Below are positions 1 to 12,113 of a DNA stretch of 64,000 bases, piece by piece. How positions within the stretch are numbered: position 1 is the first letter of the stretch; the number at the start of each line of letters is the position of its first letter. The DNA comes from Anaspis maculata (lineage: Eukaryota; Arthropoda; Insecta; Coleoptera; Scraptiidae), in contig OX421966.1 in NCBI GenBank assembly GCA_949128115.1, positions 36,969,042 to 37,033,041 of the forward strand. The letters run 5' to 3'. The position numbers and the translations under genes were made by a program. A model generated the notes under the pieces. It saw only the letters and a program-made list of their open reading frames with translations. It did no database searches and was not told where the DNA came from.

Positions 1-171
1 TTGAAATTTCAATCAAGAACAAAGGTTCCGGCGTGGACCGGAGATACTTGCGGCTGTGCTTGCGGAAGCGCTTCGAGATATTTTGATTATGAAGCAATCG
101 AGGGCACGTCGAGAAAAGGCGAAATGTGGTCATTACACGTGCTGTTCATGCGAACCTCTGATTAAAACTTG
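1..171 (+). other. Possible coding remnant at the left edge
   Basis: Frame 1 is open from the window edge to a TAA at 169-171, and frame 3 is open to a TGA near 88, ending in an Arg/Leu-rich tail (LRLCLRKRFEIF). Neither has a recognisable domain or start codon. It could be the last exon of a gene outside the window or chance. A CACGTG E-box sits near 137. Confidence 0.15.
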
Positions 172-2167
172 AGGAGGAACATCGTAAAATTAACCCTGTT
201 TACAGTTTGATGTGGATAGATTATATCAAAGGAACCGGAAGCTAAATTTAGGAACCGCAATAATTTATACATGTACAGGATGTCCAGCTTAAAGGTGTGT
301 TCCCTAAGTCCCGGTATTACCCAACAAATCACATTTTCTCTACGGCAACGGCAACAAAATACAGAGCGGCAATTTTTTTCATGTAAGGATCCTATTTTCC
401 CATATTTGATTTGATCCTTTTGAGTGGAATTAAAAAATATACAACATTCCATATTTATTTGACAAAAAAATATTTTTTTTGCTCTGCTCCTTCACAGGGT
501 GTTCCAAGTTGTTTGATTTTCACTGTTTCCCTGCTTCTAGACCAAACAAAGGGAAACTGTTTCAGGTGTTTAGACCTTGATTTTTGTGAAACGTCGATAT
601 CTGAAAACCGCACTTACTTCGATATTTCTAACCATTTCCGAGATAGGCGTAAATTGACATTTGACAGGTTTTGGAAGTACCATCACATTGCGAATATTTT
701 TTCAAACGGTTGGAACCTTCTACAGGCACTTTTTGACAAAGAATTTTTGCCGTGGAAAACGTTCATAAAATACAAAAGTCATGGCACTTCTTTGAAATCT
801 GTAAGATGTCAATTTTCGCCAATATCTAAGAAAGGTCTGGGGATATCGGAGTGCGTTTTCAAATCGAGGTCGGAGCACCTAGGTCAACGTTTCTCTATCT
901 GATTCAAGAAGGAGAAAAAACAGCCAAAATCAAGCATTTGGGACATCTGTACTCCTGTATACAATAAAGTGAATTTGCTAAGTCAGTTCGAAAATATTTT
1001 CTGATCCAGCTTTCGTCGCAACATCGTCACGCTGGCATGGCCATTATCGCATTATTAACGATCAATCGTCATTGGTCCTGGCTGAATAAGGATGATTGTT
1101 TTAATGTAGGAGCCAGGAGGACGCACATTTGTATCTACTACTATTTATTGGTTATAACCCGGAATTAATCAATAATTTAAAGAAGGACAAAAAGCATGCG
1201 ATCGTTTCGGAAGTCCTCTCTATGGGCTTCTTTTGCTACTAATCCGAGTGGGTGGTGCCAAATACTAATGCAGAATAAAGAGATGTTTCACGAAACTGGA
1301 TAAAACATTTCAATGAACTTCGCGAGCGGACCCGGAACTCCTTACAACATACACGCATGCGCACACGTACAGTATACACGCACCCTTATTTCGCCCTTGT
1401 TGGGAACTCATCAGTGCTCACAGTGTGATTCTCATTCCCGTGTCTAGTTATGTCGCAAACTAAGCCTGTCGTATTCATGCAAATGTAAAACAAGAAACAA
1501 GGATATGAATATACACGTGGATGAGACAGAAAGTTGCAACTAGAATCAGTAACCCTCCAGTGATATTCAGATGTAATATTGTTGCCGCTACAAGTACTCA
1601 TAATTCATAATAATCACCCATATAGGCCTACGTTTGGTGTGAGCAAACAACTGAAAGAATTTATCACAGAACGATTCCCTCTCATTCAATAATCGTTCCT
1701 GATGGGCCCACCGAACAGAGGTGTAAACGACGTCTATGCATATATTGACCATAAGGGTTAGGTTACTGTTGTGTCTGTCCCCCTTTCCATCTGCCATCAT
1801 CCGATCCGCAGGTTCTTGGTATATTGCCTCTAATTTATTACCCATCCTACAAATGTAATTAAACTGACCCGACTACCAAGATATACTACCCGGCATTATG
1901 GCATTTTTTGTCATATACCACGTCGTAATTGACTGTTTGCACCGGATCCAATTGATAAAATTTAACGACTCAGGGCTCGGGGTGCTCTCCGCTTAATTAA
2001 AACCTATCGGTCACTCGGTCTGAACTCTGAACCGCGCAAGCAGCTTTTTCGATGATTACCAAAACTCCGACGACATTTTAATTTCTTCGGTAAAAGCAAG
2101 TGAGTAAGTGGTGGAAATGCAGTCGTAACAGCGATACAAATAGGATTTAGGAGTCAGCAGAAGTTCA
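172..2167. other. Intergenic, no gene recognised
   Basis: I see no convincing gene. The 163-codon open frame at 411-902 has no recognisable domain and lies in T-rich, repeat-like DNA that includes a fragment reading CAGGGTGTTCCAAG, the type of end carried by the fold-back elements elsewhere in this window. The rest is AT-rich unique-looking sequence. Confidence 0.5.
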
Positions 2168-2332
2168 TTAGGACGTGTCCTGGTTTCTCTGTCGGGAATA
2201 AAATAAGAGTCCCTGGTGTAGGGCGTTTATCGCAGAATTTTTTTTTGGCTTGTTCAGTGGCGTTTTCAATCGAGCTTGGGCCTGCTCAATTTCACGCTTC
2301 CATTCGTTCTGATTTTCGGCGAATCTACTCAT
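2168..2332 (-). CDS. Short charged ORF next to an LTR, possible gag N-terminus
   Basis: A 54-codon ORF starts at 2332 on the - strand and begins MSRFAENQNEWKREIEQ, a hydrophilic helical start typical of retrotransposon gag leaders but not diagnostic. It begins about 70 nt beyond the edge of the LTR at 2405-2876 and in the same direction, which is the usual leader distance. It stops after 54 codons, so at best it is a truncated gag. The LTR seems to be flanked by its own target duplication, which argues that the adjacency is chance. Confidence 0.22.
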   Translation of the reverse strand: MSRFAENQNEWKREIEQAQARLKTPLNKPKKNSAINALHQGLLFYSRQRNQDTS

Positions 2333-2404
2333 GGTTGAATTTCTAGAACTTCACTACACTAAATCCGTGTGAATGCAGTGTAAGCTTTATGCCAACGAAA
2401 GTAT

Positions 2405-2876
2405 TGTTACGGTACTCGGGTTCACCTATTTCGAAATCAAACGCGCTGATTTACTTGTAAACAAACTCCACTTTATTCACTACCACCGATACAACTAAAT
2501 AACGCACACAATTATTAATCGCTTAGAAATGCACAATGTCGCTTGAGATGTTATCGCCACGGTTGCTCGATTCGGTATATGCTCGATTCCAACTCTCTCC
2601 CGATGCCAGGTCGAGTTCCTCTCTCATAGTGGCATCGAAGGTTCTGGATGCTTCCTGTTTGATCGTTGGAGTTTCCAGCACACAAGGACTTTTCTGGTAT
2701 ATGCGTGGAAAAGGGTTCCAGAGCCGAATGGAATCTACGCGTGCCTTCTACGGCACCTCCACCAGAAGTCTTGACGTGTCGTGACCTACCGCTGCAGTCT
2801 CTCGATGCTTCCCGAATGCGACGCGGGCATCTAGATTTCTCCGGAAAGAGCCGGGATGATCGCGAGCTTCGTAACA
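2405..2876 (-). mobile_element. Likely solo LTR (472 bp)
   Basis: The segment begins TGTTACG and ends CGTAACA, a 7-bp inverted terminal repeat with the canonical TG...CA ends of an LTR. It is flanked on both sides by the 4-bp direct repeat GTAT (2401-2404 and 2877-2880), as expected for LTR-element integration. On the - strand an AATAAA signal lies at 2472-2477, about 400 nt into the LTR, which sets the orientation. Open frames inside it on both strands look spurious. Confidence 0.55.
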
Positions 2877-2893
2877 GTATCAACTTGATAATA

Positions 2894-3790
2894 ATACAGG
2901 GTCATTTAAGAAAGATGTCCACCCCAATTTTTTTAGAGAGATTGGTTAACAATAGCGAGTTGCGGCAAAAACTGTTGTGTTCAGCTGCTTTTTCTGTTCA
3001 AGTTTGATATGTCAACAAAACTACTTCACCAAAACTCTGAGTACGAGGGCACCTCAAAATTTGAGACAATTTTTTTCCACTGCACAATATCAAGTGATAC
3101 GTCTTTGAAAAGGTTTTGAAAAGTTTCAATAGACAAAGCAAAAGGTTCCCGAAAATTTCCAGTGGTTTTCATTTGATGATAGAAAAGAAAAACCTGGAAA
3201 AACACGAGGAAAAACACGTTTTTATGTATAAAATAAGAATCAATGACAATGTTTTCAAAATGCAAACTGCATTCAATAGAACTCATCAAAACGATCAGTA
3301 TGATGTGTAACTCAATATGCAATGACTATTTTGAAATTTTGAGATTTTCTGAAATGAAGATTTTGATGGGTAAAATTGAATTGCTTCAAAATTTTACAAA
3401 ATAGCTATTGCATATCGAGTTAAACATCATACTGACCGTTTTGATGAGCTCTATCAAATGCAGTTCACAGTTTGAAAAAATTCTCATTGATTCTCATTTT
3501 ATACATAAAAACGTGCTTTTCCAGGTTTTTGTTTTCTATTATAAAATGAAAACCGCTGAAAATTGTCGGAAACGCTTTGCACTTGTCCATTGAAACTTTT
3601 CAAGACCTTTCCAATGACGTATCACCAAATTTCAAGGTGTCCTCGTACTCAGAGTTTTGGTAAGTTGTTTTGTTGACATATTAATATTGAACAGAAAAAG
3701 CAGCTGAACACAACAATTTTTGCCGCAACTCGCTATCGTTAACCAATCTCTAGAAAAAAAAAGGTGGACATCTTTTTTGAATAACCTGTA
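2894..3790. mobile_element. Fold-back element, about 0.9 kb palindrome
   Basis: The left arm (TACAGGGTCATTTAAGAAAG...) is repeated in inverse orientation at the right end (...TCTTTTTTGAATAACCTGTA). The arms are about 440 bp and include matching stretches around TCAAAATTTGAGACAATTTT and its partner near 3630. There is no coding capacity beyond short frames. The left terminus resembles the TACAGGGTG ends of other non-autonomous elements here. Confidence 0.7.
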
Positions 3791-4074
3791 ACTATAGTCC
3801 AGTAGAAGTATATACATATAAAATTTTATTATTGCTACGGATTTTGCGCCGGGTACTTTTATATATTTGAAAGACGTTCAGTCACTCTGTTTATTACTGC
3901 TACTACTAAAAGCACTTCAATTATTATTCGTACTTAGGTTTATTGCTTTGATTACCTTTGTCTAACACTCGCTGTTGTTGCTATATGAATTGAAATCTGG
4001 TGTCGGTCGGCTCATCTGCGCTTACATACTCCACCTGTTACCTTCGGGAATATTCCACAGGCTCTCTGTCATAT
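3791..4074. other. Short spacer, nothing recognised
   Basis: AT-rich sequence between two fold-back elements. No gene, repeat or regulatory site was recognised. Confidence 0.5.
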
Positions 4075-4076
4075 TA

Positions 4077-5217
4077 GACTAGGCAGAAAATCTCAAAAGA
4101 GGCTTAGAAATCACTCCTAGAAGCAAATCGTGTAACAATTGATTAACTGGTGGTTTCTTAGGTTTTAGACCCCGCTGAACACGACTAGGGGTGTTATCTT
4201 TTCGAAATTTCATCCCTTGTCCCTTAAATCCAAGATGGCGGAAAATTGAGGGGTAAAAACAGGGTGCGCGCATAAAAAGCTTATTTCTGGTCAGATTTTC
4301 CTCAAAATTGGTTCTTTTCTTGTGTTTTCGGGGTCGTAGAAGATGATAAGGCCAATTTCAAATACCTCTGTGAAGCCATTCGGCCTGAAATTAGTGTTGT
4401 CCAACTTCCAGGAGCAAATCAGAAACAAATTTACGAATGACTCAAGATAAATTCATGTAACAATCAGTTAACAGATGATTAGTTATGTTTTGGACTCTGC
4501 TGATCACAACTGGGTATGTTAACAGTTGAAATGTTTACTCCTTATGTCTCAAATTCAAGATGGCGTATAGTCAGAGAAGAGTGGCGAGCGCACAAGAACG
4601 CATTTCTAGCTCGATATTCCTCTAAATTCTTCCTTTTTGAATGTTTTTGAGGGTGTAGAGTATGATTAGAATTTCGAATTTTGAGGAATATTGAGCTAGA
4701 AATGAGTTTTTGTGCGATCGCCACTCTTCTCTGACTATACGCCATCTTGAATTTGAGACATAAGAAGTAAACATTTCAACTGTTAACATACCAAGTTGTG
4801 ACCAGCAGAGTCTAAAACATAAATAATCACCTGATAACTGATTGTTACATAATTTTATCTTGAGTTATTCGTAAATTTGTTTCTGATTTGCTCCTGAAAC
4901 TTGTACAACACTAATTTCAGGCCGAATGGCTCCACAAAGGTATTTGAAATTGGCCTCATCATCTTCTACAACCCCAAAAACATAAGAATAGAACCAATTT
5001 TGTGGAAAATCGGGCCGGAAATAAGCTTTTTATGTGTGCACCCAGTTTTTACCCTTAACTTTCCGCCATCTTGGATTTAAGGGGCAAGGGGTAAAATTTC
5101 GAAAAGTTAACACCCCTAGTCGTGTTCAGCGGGGTCTAAAACCTAAGAAACAACCTGTTAATCAATTGTTACATGATTTGCTTCTAGGGAGTCTTTTTTG
5201 AGATTTTCTGCCTAGTC
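4077..5217. mobile_element. Fold-back element, 1.14 kb near-perfect palindrome
   Basis: GACTAGGCAGAAAATC at the left is matched by GATTTTCTGCCTAGTC at the right, and the inverted match continues almost to the centre near 4650, giving arms of about 550 bp. TA dinucleotides flank both ends (4075-4076 and 5218-5219), as for Tc1/mariner-type insertions. Each arm carries an AAGATGGCG motif near its outer part (about 4230 and 5070) and again near the centre (about 4558 and 4742). There is no transposase, so the element is non-autonomous. Confidence 0.75.
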
Positions 5218-5219
5218 TA

Positions 5220-5871
5220 TATTTCTCATTGACCGTCAGAACTTCCACAACAGCCGTCGAAACGTCCATCAAATTCGGCTGTACACCGGTATGCGCTGAA
5301 AAGACTGCGCCTCCGCCATTTGTACAGATGTGTCCTACTCGCCTATTGGGGTCTCCAGCTTGTGTGAACGAGATCTACTAGAGTTATCGCCGAGGTTATC
5401 GCGTTTACCCTCGAATGTTCTAAATAGCACGAAACCTCGCCACTCGTATTTCACAAAAATCATCATTTGCTTGAGAAAGTAGTTCACAGAACGGTTTTCG
5501 CTATATTATATCGAAGAGTTATTGGCTAGATCCATAAGAGCGACCATAGCGAGCCTTTGATGCATTGACTTTTCTCCAGACGTACTGGTTCCGATATAGT
5601 ATACATATACCTATATTCGCTGGAGGCCCGAGTTGGAGTAAGCCATGAACTCGGATACTCCGACTCGGGAGTAAGCCAGATACCCGTACAATTGGCGGAG
5701 GAGCCGTTTGAAAGCCTGCCGGATTTATATACCAAAACAGCTAGACGTTTATTTTTGGGGCCCTTAGAAAAGATGAGATAAGACTATTTTCATTCTCAGG
5801 AAACGTTAACAGCAGAGAAAACGATTTCAGTTAAAACTGGTGAAATGTCATCTTTATAAGCGGAAATTCTT
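5220..5871. other. Intergenic, nothing recognised
   Basis: No gene or repeat recognised. A local sequence with TCGGATACTCCGACTCGGGAG and neighbouring imperfect repeats lies at 5630-5690. Confidence 0.45.
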
Positions 5872-6640
5872 TACACAGGGTGTTAGGTACTAGTTATTAC
5901 AAACTTTGAGGGATGATTCCCCATCAAAAATTAGGCCGAATGGAGATAAAACTCATGGTCCTAAAAAATGCTTCCTTGAAAAGATACAGGGTGTTGAAGT
6001 TGACTTTTTTAAATCGCTTTTCACCGTAACTTCTGAACCGTTGTACCGCTTTTAATCAAATTTGGACCAAAGTTCGCTTGATCAAGTTTCCATCGAATTA
6101 TAATACTGCAAGTCATCAAAAATTTTCAGGGGGTACATAGCAGGGGAAGTGTCCCTTTTTTCTTCCCTATTTCACCTCCCCTGATTATCTATTAAAATCG
6201 TTGATATTTTTGGATTTTACATTCAATTTAGAAGAAAGTAACTTTTGCCAAATTTTGATTAGAGGCTTTATTTTTGAGATATTTGGGTTTTAAACTTTGA
6301 AAAACATCTCAAAATCGACACTTTGTAGAGCTTAAATTGTTTTTCTCTGAAAACGCCTCGTTTCTTAGCAAATAATGGCAGTAAATCAATTTAAAACACC
6401 TAGAAAACTTATTCCAGTTGAGAAATCATGAGTTTCCTTGGATTTTATTTTTGCCCCGTTTTTTACTCCCTCCCCCCACGAACACGGAGGGAAAGTATCT
6501 TATTCTGGTCTGATGTTATGTTTTACATATTACTTATATCGTATAAGTACTATCAAATGCATTCTTACTCCAGGTATAGGCCTTGCATAACCTAGGGTCG
6601 CGTTTCAAAAATAAAGGCGCTATAAGCCATTATGTTGAAG
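5872..6640. repeat. Dispersed repeat, family shared with 54236-54345
   Basis: The segment opens TACACAGGGTGTTAGG and includes TTGAGGGATGATTCCCC, ACTCATGGTCCTAAAA and, near its far end, AAATAAAGGCGCTA. The same phrases occur in inverse orientation and closer together at 54236-54345. It is therefore a multi-copy, probably non-autonomous element, and the two copies differ by an internal deletion. No coding sequence is visible. Confidence 0.5.
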
Positions 6641-7694
6641 CGCACGCTCCCTTCAAACGCCAAACTTTTAGAATGAATGGTACTGGTACTACTGGTACAT
6701 GAAAATGGTACCTACTTCGGTTCTTCGATATTGCGAAAAGTCTTGTATACACCACGGGACTGACGTTCATTTCCATTTTCTTGGGTGAAATGCAGACTTC
6801 ACCTGCGGGAACAAAAACTCACTTCAGTCCCTTGGTGTATGAACAACTGTTTCTCACTTTTTTTAAATTTCATAATTGACGTCGAAACCTCGTAACAGGA
6901 GTCAACCTCAGGTTTCCGTCCTCCAATTTTCCTCATAACAACCATAACGACCGAAATCCTCTTGTTGCAACAACTTGAGCGTAACTGCAAACTAATCTTC
7001 GCCCAGCATGTTTTGCTGAACCATACCTCTCAAGGAAAGCCACTAGCTATGCGGTTTAATGAAAATAACCATTAGTTTCTATTAGGCCCGGATTAAAGCC
7101 CGAGCATCAGGACGCGAGATTGCCAATCGAAAGAAAATTCATAAATTTATGGCTCCGCGACATTTTTATTGCGTGGAAGTTTCTGCCAAGGTGTATTATT
7201 GGTTCAGGTTGAAATTTATTTATTCAGGTCTGCAGTAGCTGCTATTTGGTATTACACCTAGCTCTAAATCTAAATCACTTTGCTTCGAGTAGCAGGATTT
7301 GAATGTACTGTTTTGGCGTTAATGAAAGCACTATGCGCATCACATCCGGATTTGCCCTCAACACCAACACACCAATCAAGGCAACTTGATCTCGCGTCGG
7401 TAATTGGCACCGTTCCTTTGTTTTATCTCTTCGGCACCTCTCCATATCCCTTCTCTGGTGTTCTCGCTCTCTCCCTCGATGGAATTTAATGAAAATCCAA
7501 TGACGCCGTTGTGCGCTTTCAATTTACTCTGGATCCAATAATTGATTAATCATAATAGCCATCACCACGGTCCAAATTAATATCATTTGTCGGTTTATAG
7601 ATGGCGAAATGCGCTACTTCATTCTTCGTGTTCGTTTGTGTGTGGGGTGAGTGGGATCAATCATGATATCAGCTTACGCCAGTCGGTGAATGGA
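6641..7694. other. Intergenic, nothing recognised
   Basis: AT-rich DNA between a dispersed repeat and the mariner element. Open frames at 6799-6990 and 7280-7489 have no domain, homologous neighbour or splice support, so I do not call a gene. Confidence 0.45.
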
Positions 7695-7696
7695 TA

Positions 7697-10600
7697 TACC
7701 GAGTGGGCCAAAAAAAAACGCACAAAAGTTTTTTCCTTTTAAAATTTTTAATGGTGGGCCGATTTCGATGAAAGTGGTATCAGTGAAAAGCCAATTCAAT
7801 AAGACGTCCAACTGACAAGTCAAATTGATCAAAACGTCAAAATCAAAGATGGCGGACGTAGCCGAAAATACCCCTACTTTGGTTACCGTTCTTTTTTAAC
7901 AAAAGTTGTGAAAAATTAACAAATAAAATCATGATTGATAAGAATGGACCTTTTGCTACAATTCAAGACCACAACGAGCATAATCGGTTTGTTTTTCGCA
8001 AAGTTACACTTATTTGAAAATATGTCTGCTTAGCATGCTTCGACCAGGGAAGAAGAATTAAAAAAAAAGGTTTTCTTTTCTAAAATCATCAATTTCTGAC
8101 GGATTTTGATAAAAATAGTACCAATAGAAAGCCAACTGAATAAAACGTCCACCTGACAAGTCAAAATTAACAAAACGTCAAAATCAAAGATGGCGGACGT
8201 AATCGAAAATACCCCTACTTTGGTTACCGTTCTTTTTTAACAAAAGTTGTGAAAAATTAACAAATAAAATCATGATTGGTAAGAATGGACGTTTTGCTAC
8301 AATCCAAGACCGCAACGAGCACAATCGGTTCATTTTTCGCAAAGTTACAGTTATTTGAAAATATGTCTGCTTGGCATGCTTCGATCAGGGAAGAAAAATT
8401 AAAAAAAAGGTTTTCTTCTTTAAAATCTTATCTGCATAAACTTGCCTCCGTCTTTTTTGACCAGGTCGTAAATCGTTTTTATCCGGAAGCCTATTTTCGG
8501 AAAATTTGCAACGATTTGTCTTAAGGTCGTAGACCAGCACTCTATTGTTGGACTTCGTCTTCTCCAGATAAGTTTTTTACAATTAAATAGGGAATATCAC
8601 AGTGGCTGAGACAAAACAAAACGCTGGTTACCATGGAAATGCTGCAAATAATAATCAGTGTGAAAAATCTGGAAGTGATTCTTTATTTCACAGTGAAAAT
8701 GTTGTCTGAAGAAGACAAAGTCCTTATAAAAGCACTGTTAAATGCTGGCCAAACCGTAGCACAAATCGTTGCAAATTTCCCTGAAAGAGGCTTTCGGATA
8801 AGAACGATTTACGATCTGGCCAAAAAAATCAGGGAGACGGGTTCAGCTGATCGGAAGCGTGGTAGTGGCAGACCACAAACCATCAATACTGAAGTAAGTG
8901 AATACAGTCCTGAATAAAACCATTATTAAATTACATTTTTGATGAAATAGGAGAACGCTAACCACATAAGCGACCTGATATGTAGTCCGGAAAATAGACC
9001 GGGCACAAGCAAAACTGTAAGGCAGGTATCGACTGTGACAGGTAACTACATTTACATTTTTAGAAATGCTTTTATTTACTAATACCTAGAATTCAAAACT
9101 GCCTGTTTCAATACTTCTTGGGGTATTCTCTGTAAAGATCAAAGTTCTTGTGGGTATATTGACTTTGTGTCTTGACATTTATTTCAGGAATCTCTCGAAC
9201 TTCAGTTAGAAGGATAGTAAAAGGCAGGCTTAATTTAAAAGTCATTAAGCGTGGCTATGTACAAAAACTTAATGATCTGGTGAAGGCAAGAAGATTTTCT
9301 CGCTGTAGGCATCTTTTGCGGAGATTCCAGACACGGAATTCCATCAACTATATTTGGTTTTCCGATGAGAAAAATTTTAACATCAAACACCCGCAAAATG
9401 ATCGCCTGCACATCCCGACTGAAGTTAGAAAGAGCGATGTCCCACTGGACCGATTAAATCGGGAACTTCAGCACTATGCTCCCTCTTTGATGGTTTGGGC
9501 AGGAGTAAGTGCCAATCACAAACTTCCCCTTATATTTTTGGAGCAGGGTATGCGGCTAACTGCGCATGATTATCAGAATGAAATTCTCCAGGTCGTTTCA
9601 CCACAAATCAGAGCCATCACTCCAAATTTTACATTTATGCAGGTAAGGTGCTAAAATTTTCGACTAAAATAAAGACGGTACTAGTGGTAAGTAATATGTG
9701 TGCTGCGCCAGAAAATGCTGATTTTTTTTTTTCTAAGGATGGTGCGCCTGCCCACACGGCAGCCACGACGGTAGCGCATTTGACTGCCGAAAATGTTGAT
9801 TTCATAGAGCCAAGGCAGTGGCCACCTTGCAGCCCAGACCTTAATCCACTTGATTATTTCGTTTGGCCCTACTTTTTACAAAGGCTCCACGACAATGGGC
9901 GAAACACTTTTAATGATATCGATGAACTAAGGGAGGCTTTGATCCGATACTGGGAAGAGCTTCCCCAAGATTCAATCAGAGCCCAACATCTGGAGGAGGA
10001 GGGTATTGGCAGTTGCAACTGCACAAGGGGGGCACATTCAAGGAGTAAGTGGTGATGTGCTCTGGTGCAGTAGTGCACAAATCAGATGTCATGTTTTAAC
10101 AATTTATTTATTTTTTCGCAGGGCCAGTTTCATTAGTTTTAGTAGTTCTAGCGTTTTTGTTGTGAAAATTTAAGGAATTTAAATAAATGAATTATTTTTG
10201 TATTGTTGTAGTTGATGATGTTATTCAGTCATTCACGAATTCACTCACTCAGTCACGTACTCACTCACTAACGAAAAAATCAAAAAGAACGGTTACCAAA
10301 GTAGGTTCGGCCACGTCCGCCATCTTTGATTTTGCGTTTCGGTTATTTTGTCTTTTGACATGGACTTCTTATTTATTGGACTTTTTATCGGTACCCTTTT
10401 TTTAAAATCCGGCAGATTGAAGATTTTAGAGAACCTTTCTTTTTAATTTTTCTTCCCTGATCGAAGCATGCCAAGCAGACATATTTTCAAATAACTGTAA
10501 CTTTGCGAAAAATGAACCGATTATGCTCGTTACGGTCTTGGATTGTAGCAAAACGTCCATTCTTACCAATCATGCTTTTATTTGTTAATTCTTCACAACT

Positions 10601-11148
10601 TTTGTTAAAGAAGAACGGTAACCAAAGTAGGGGTATTTTCGCCTACGTCCGCCATCTTTGATTTTGACGTTTTGTTAATTTTGACTTGTCAGGTGGACGT
10701 CTTATTCAGTTGGCTTTCTATCGGTACCATTTTTATCAAAATCCGTCAGAAATTAATGATTTTAGAGAAGAAAACCTTTTTTTTTAATTCTTCTTCCCTG
10801 GTCGAAGCATGCTAAGCAGACATATTTTCAAATAAGTGTAACTTTGCGAAAAACAAACCGATTATGCTCGTTGTGGTCTTGAATTGTAGCAAAAGGTCCA
10901 TTCTTATCAATCATGATTTTATTTGTTAATTTTTCACAACTTTTGTTAAAAAAGAACGGTAACCAAAGTAGGGGTATTTTCGGCTACGTCCGCCATCTTT
11001 GATTTTGACGTTTTGATCAATTTGACTTGTCAGTTGGACGTCTTATTGAATTGGCTTTTCACTGATACCACTTTCATCGAAATCGGCCCACCATTAAAAA
11101 TTTTAAAAAGAAAAAACTTTTGTGCGGTTTTTTTTGGCCCACTCGGTA
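7697..11148 (+). mobile_element. Complete Tc1/mariner-type transposon with long compound TIRs
   Basis: The ends are TACCGAGTGGGCC and its exact inverse GGCCCACTCGGTA, flanked by TA duplications at 7695-7696 and 11149-11150. The inverted repeat is far longer than usual: a unit of about 340 bp is present twice in tandem in the left arm (about 7720-8060 and 8060-8420) and at least twice in inverse orientation on the right (about 10435-10790 and 10790-11125), with a third, diverged partial copy at about 10285-10430. Each unit contains AAAGATGGCGGACGTA and TTTGGTTACCGTTC. Between the arms is a transposase gene with three apparent introns. Ends, target duplication and gene all look intact. Confidence 0.9.
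8699..10055 (+). CDS. DD37D mariner-type transposase, four exons
   Basis: Exons 8699-8893, 8951-9041, 9188-9642 and 9738-10055 join to one 352-codon frame. Donors are GTAAGT, GTAACT and GTAAGG; acceptors are AAATAG, TTTCAG and TTCTAAG. The product would catalyse cut-and-paste transposition at TA. Exon 1 has the first helix-turn-helix (LSEEDKVLIKALLNAGQ). The splice joins give VTGISRTSVRRIV and FMQDGAPAH, both typical transposase phrases. The catalytic acids are in WFSDEKNF, QDGAPAH and SPDLNPLDYFVW; I count 37 residues between the second and third, which places it with the DD37D (maT-like) group. Without splicing each junction hits a stop. An upstream in-frame ATG at 8633 is possible; I chose 8699 because the helix-turn-helix starts there. 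Length matches the family (about 340-350 residues). Confidence 0.85.
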
Positions 11149-11150
11149 TA

Positions 11151-11398
11151 CCAATAATGTTCAAAGTGCTACCGTACCTACTGTTGTTATTATATCTTGG
11201 TTATAGCGTAATAGTCTTGTAAAACTTGAATTACTGCTAAGTGGACCACAAGTATGCCGAGCTACTGGATTGGTAGGCAACCAGTTATACTGACAGTAAA
11301 ATCAAACTCACCCGAAATGTATCACTTTTCCCGCTTTTGGGACAGTTTGAAGTCTAGTGTGAGGACTCTTGTTGTATAGACAATCCCGAGGACAATGG
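11151..11398. other. Short flank, nothing recognised
   Basis: Host flank of the mariner insertion. No gene or repeat recognised. Confidence 0.4.
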
Positions 11399-11604
11399 GT
11401 GATTTCCACCTAGCGCCAAGTTTGGTACACCTGCCATTTACGCATAACGGTGCTTTCCATCTACGTGTTCTTATCCGGTTCTGTCCCGTTCATTGGATCA
11501 TCCAAAATTTTGTGCCAAACTCAGTCTCTATAGACTCTAGCCAAACTATGGAACATGTGCCGTCTGGTGGTATATTTATATTATACCGTCTAGGTGGAAA
11601 GCGC
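11399..11604. mobile_element. MITE of the GTGCTTTCCACCTAG family
   Basis: The ends are GTGATTTCCACCTAG and CTAGGTGGAAAGCGC, an imperfect inverted repeat of 15 bp. The interior (GGTACACCTGCCATTTACGC, CCGTTCATTGGATCA, GAACATGTGCCGTCTGGTGG) matches the copies at 53775-53890 and 53972-54156. No coding capacity; a non-autonomous DNA element about 200 bp long. Confidence 0.65.
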
Positions 11605-12113
11605 AAAAGGTGATCGCATGTAGAGGGAGTTTATGGCAAAATGTCTATAGTGTCATTGTCATCTGTCAAGTTTCATCCATGTCATCGGGGCCCGGCGAAG
11701 CTCTCGGCGGCCCTTACGTCTAAATACGAGTCTAAATATAACTCGATCCTTGCGCTGACTGCCGGTGATCAGGTGAACGGAACTGACGGCTGGTCCATTC
11801 CCGTTCCGTTCCGTCAGGTCAGGTTGCTTGTTCACTATTTACCAGCAGTTAGAGCCGTCACTGTTGGCAATTTTGTTACTATGGTATTCCAAAATGATTC
11901 CATTGAAGCGGCACAGACCAGTTGCAACCATTATTTCTGAAAAGCGGCAAGGTCAGTCGTTGTTGAACCCCACCTGTATTTTCAGAAAATTTTCGGGAAA
12001 TACTCTTTATTACTCTTGTTGATAATTAAAAACTGTTTTCAGTCAAATCTCCGAGCAAATCTCTTTCATTGGCAAGCACCCCATTCTCCTCAGTCTTGAA
12101 TAGTGGCATTATA
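11605..12113. other. Intergenic, nothing recognised
   Basis: Open frames at 11641-11940 and 11828-12022 overlap in different frames and show no domain. A GC-richer patch (GGGGCCCGGCGAAGC) lies at about 11690. Confidence 0.4.

Noticed and set aside
411..902. 163-codon ORF as a gene
   Set aside because: No domain, AT-biased composition, lies in repeat-like DNA with a CAGGGTGTT motif, and shows no splice or poly(A) support.
8276..8524. 82-codon ORF as part of the transposase
   Set aside because: It lies in the TIR unit, which is repeated elsewhere without this frame, and lacks transposase motifs.
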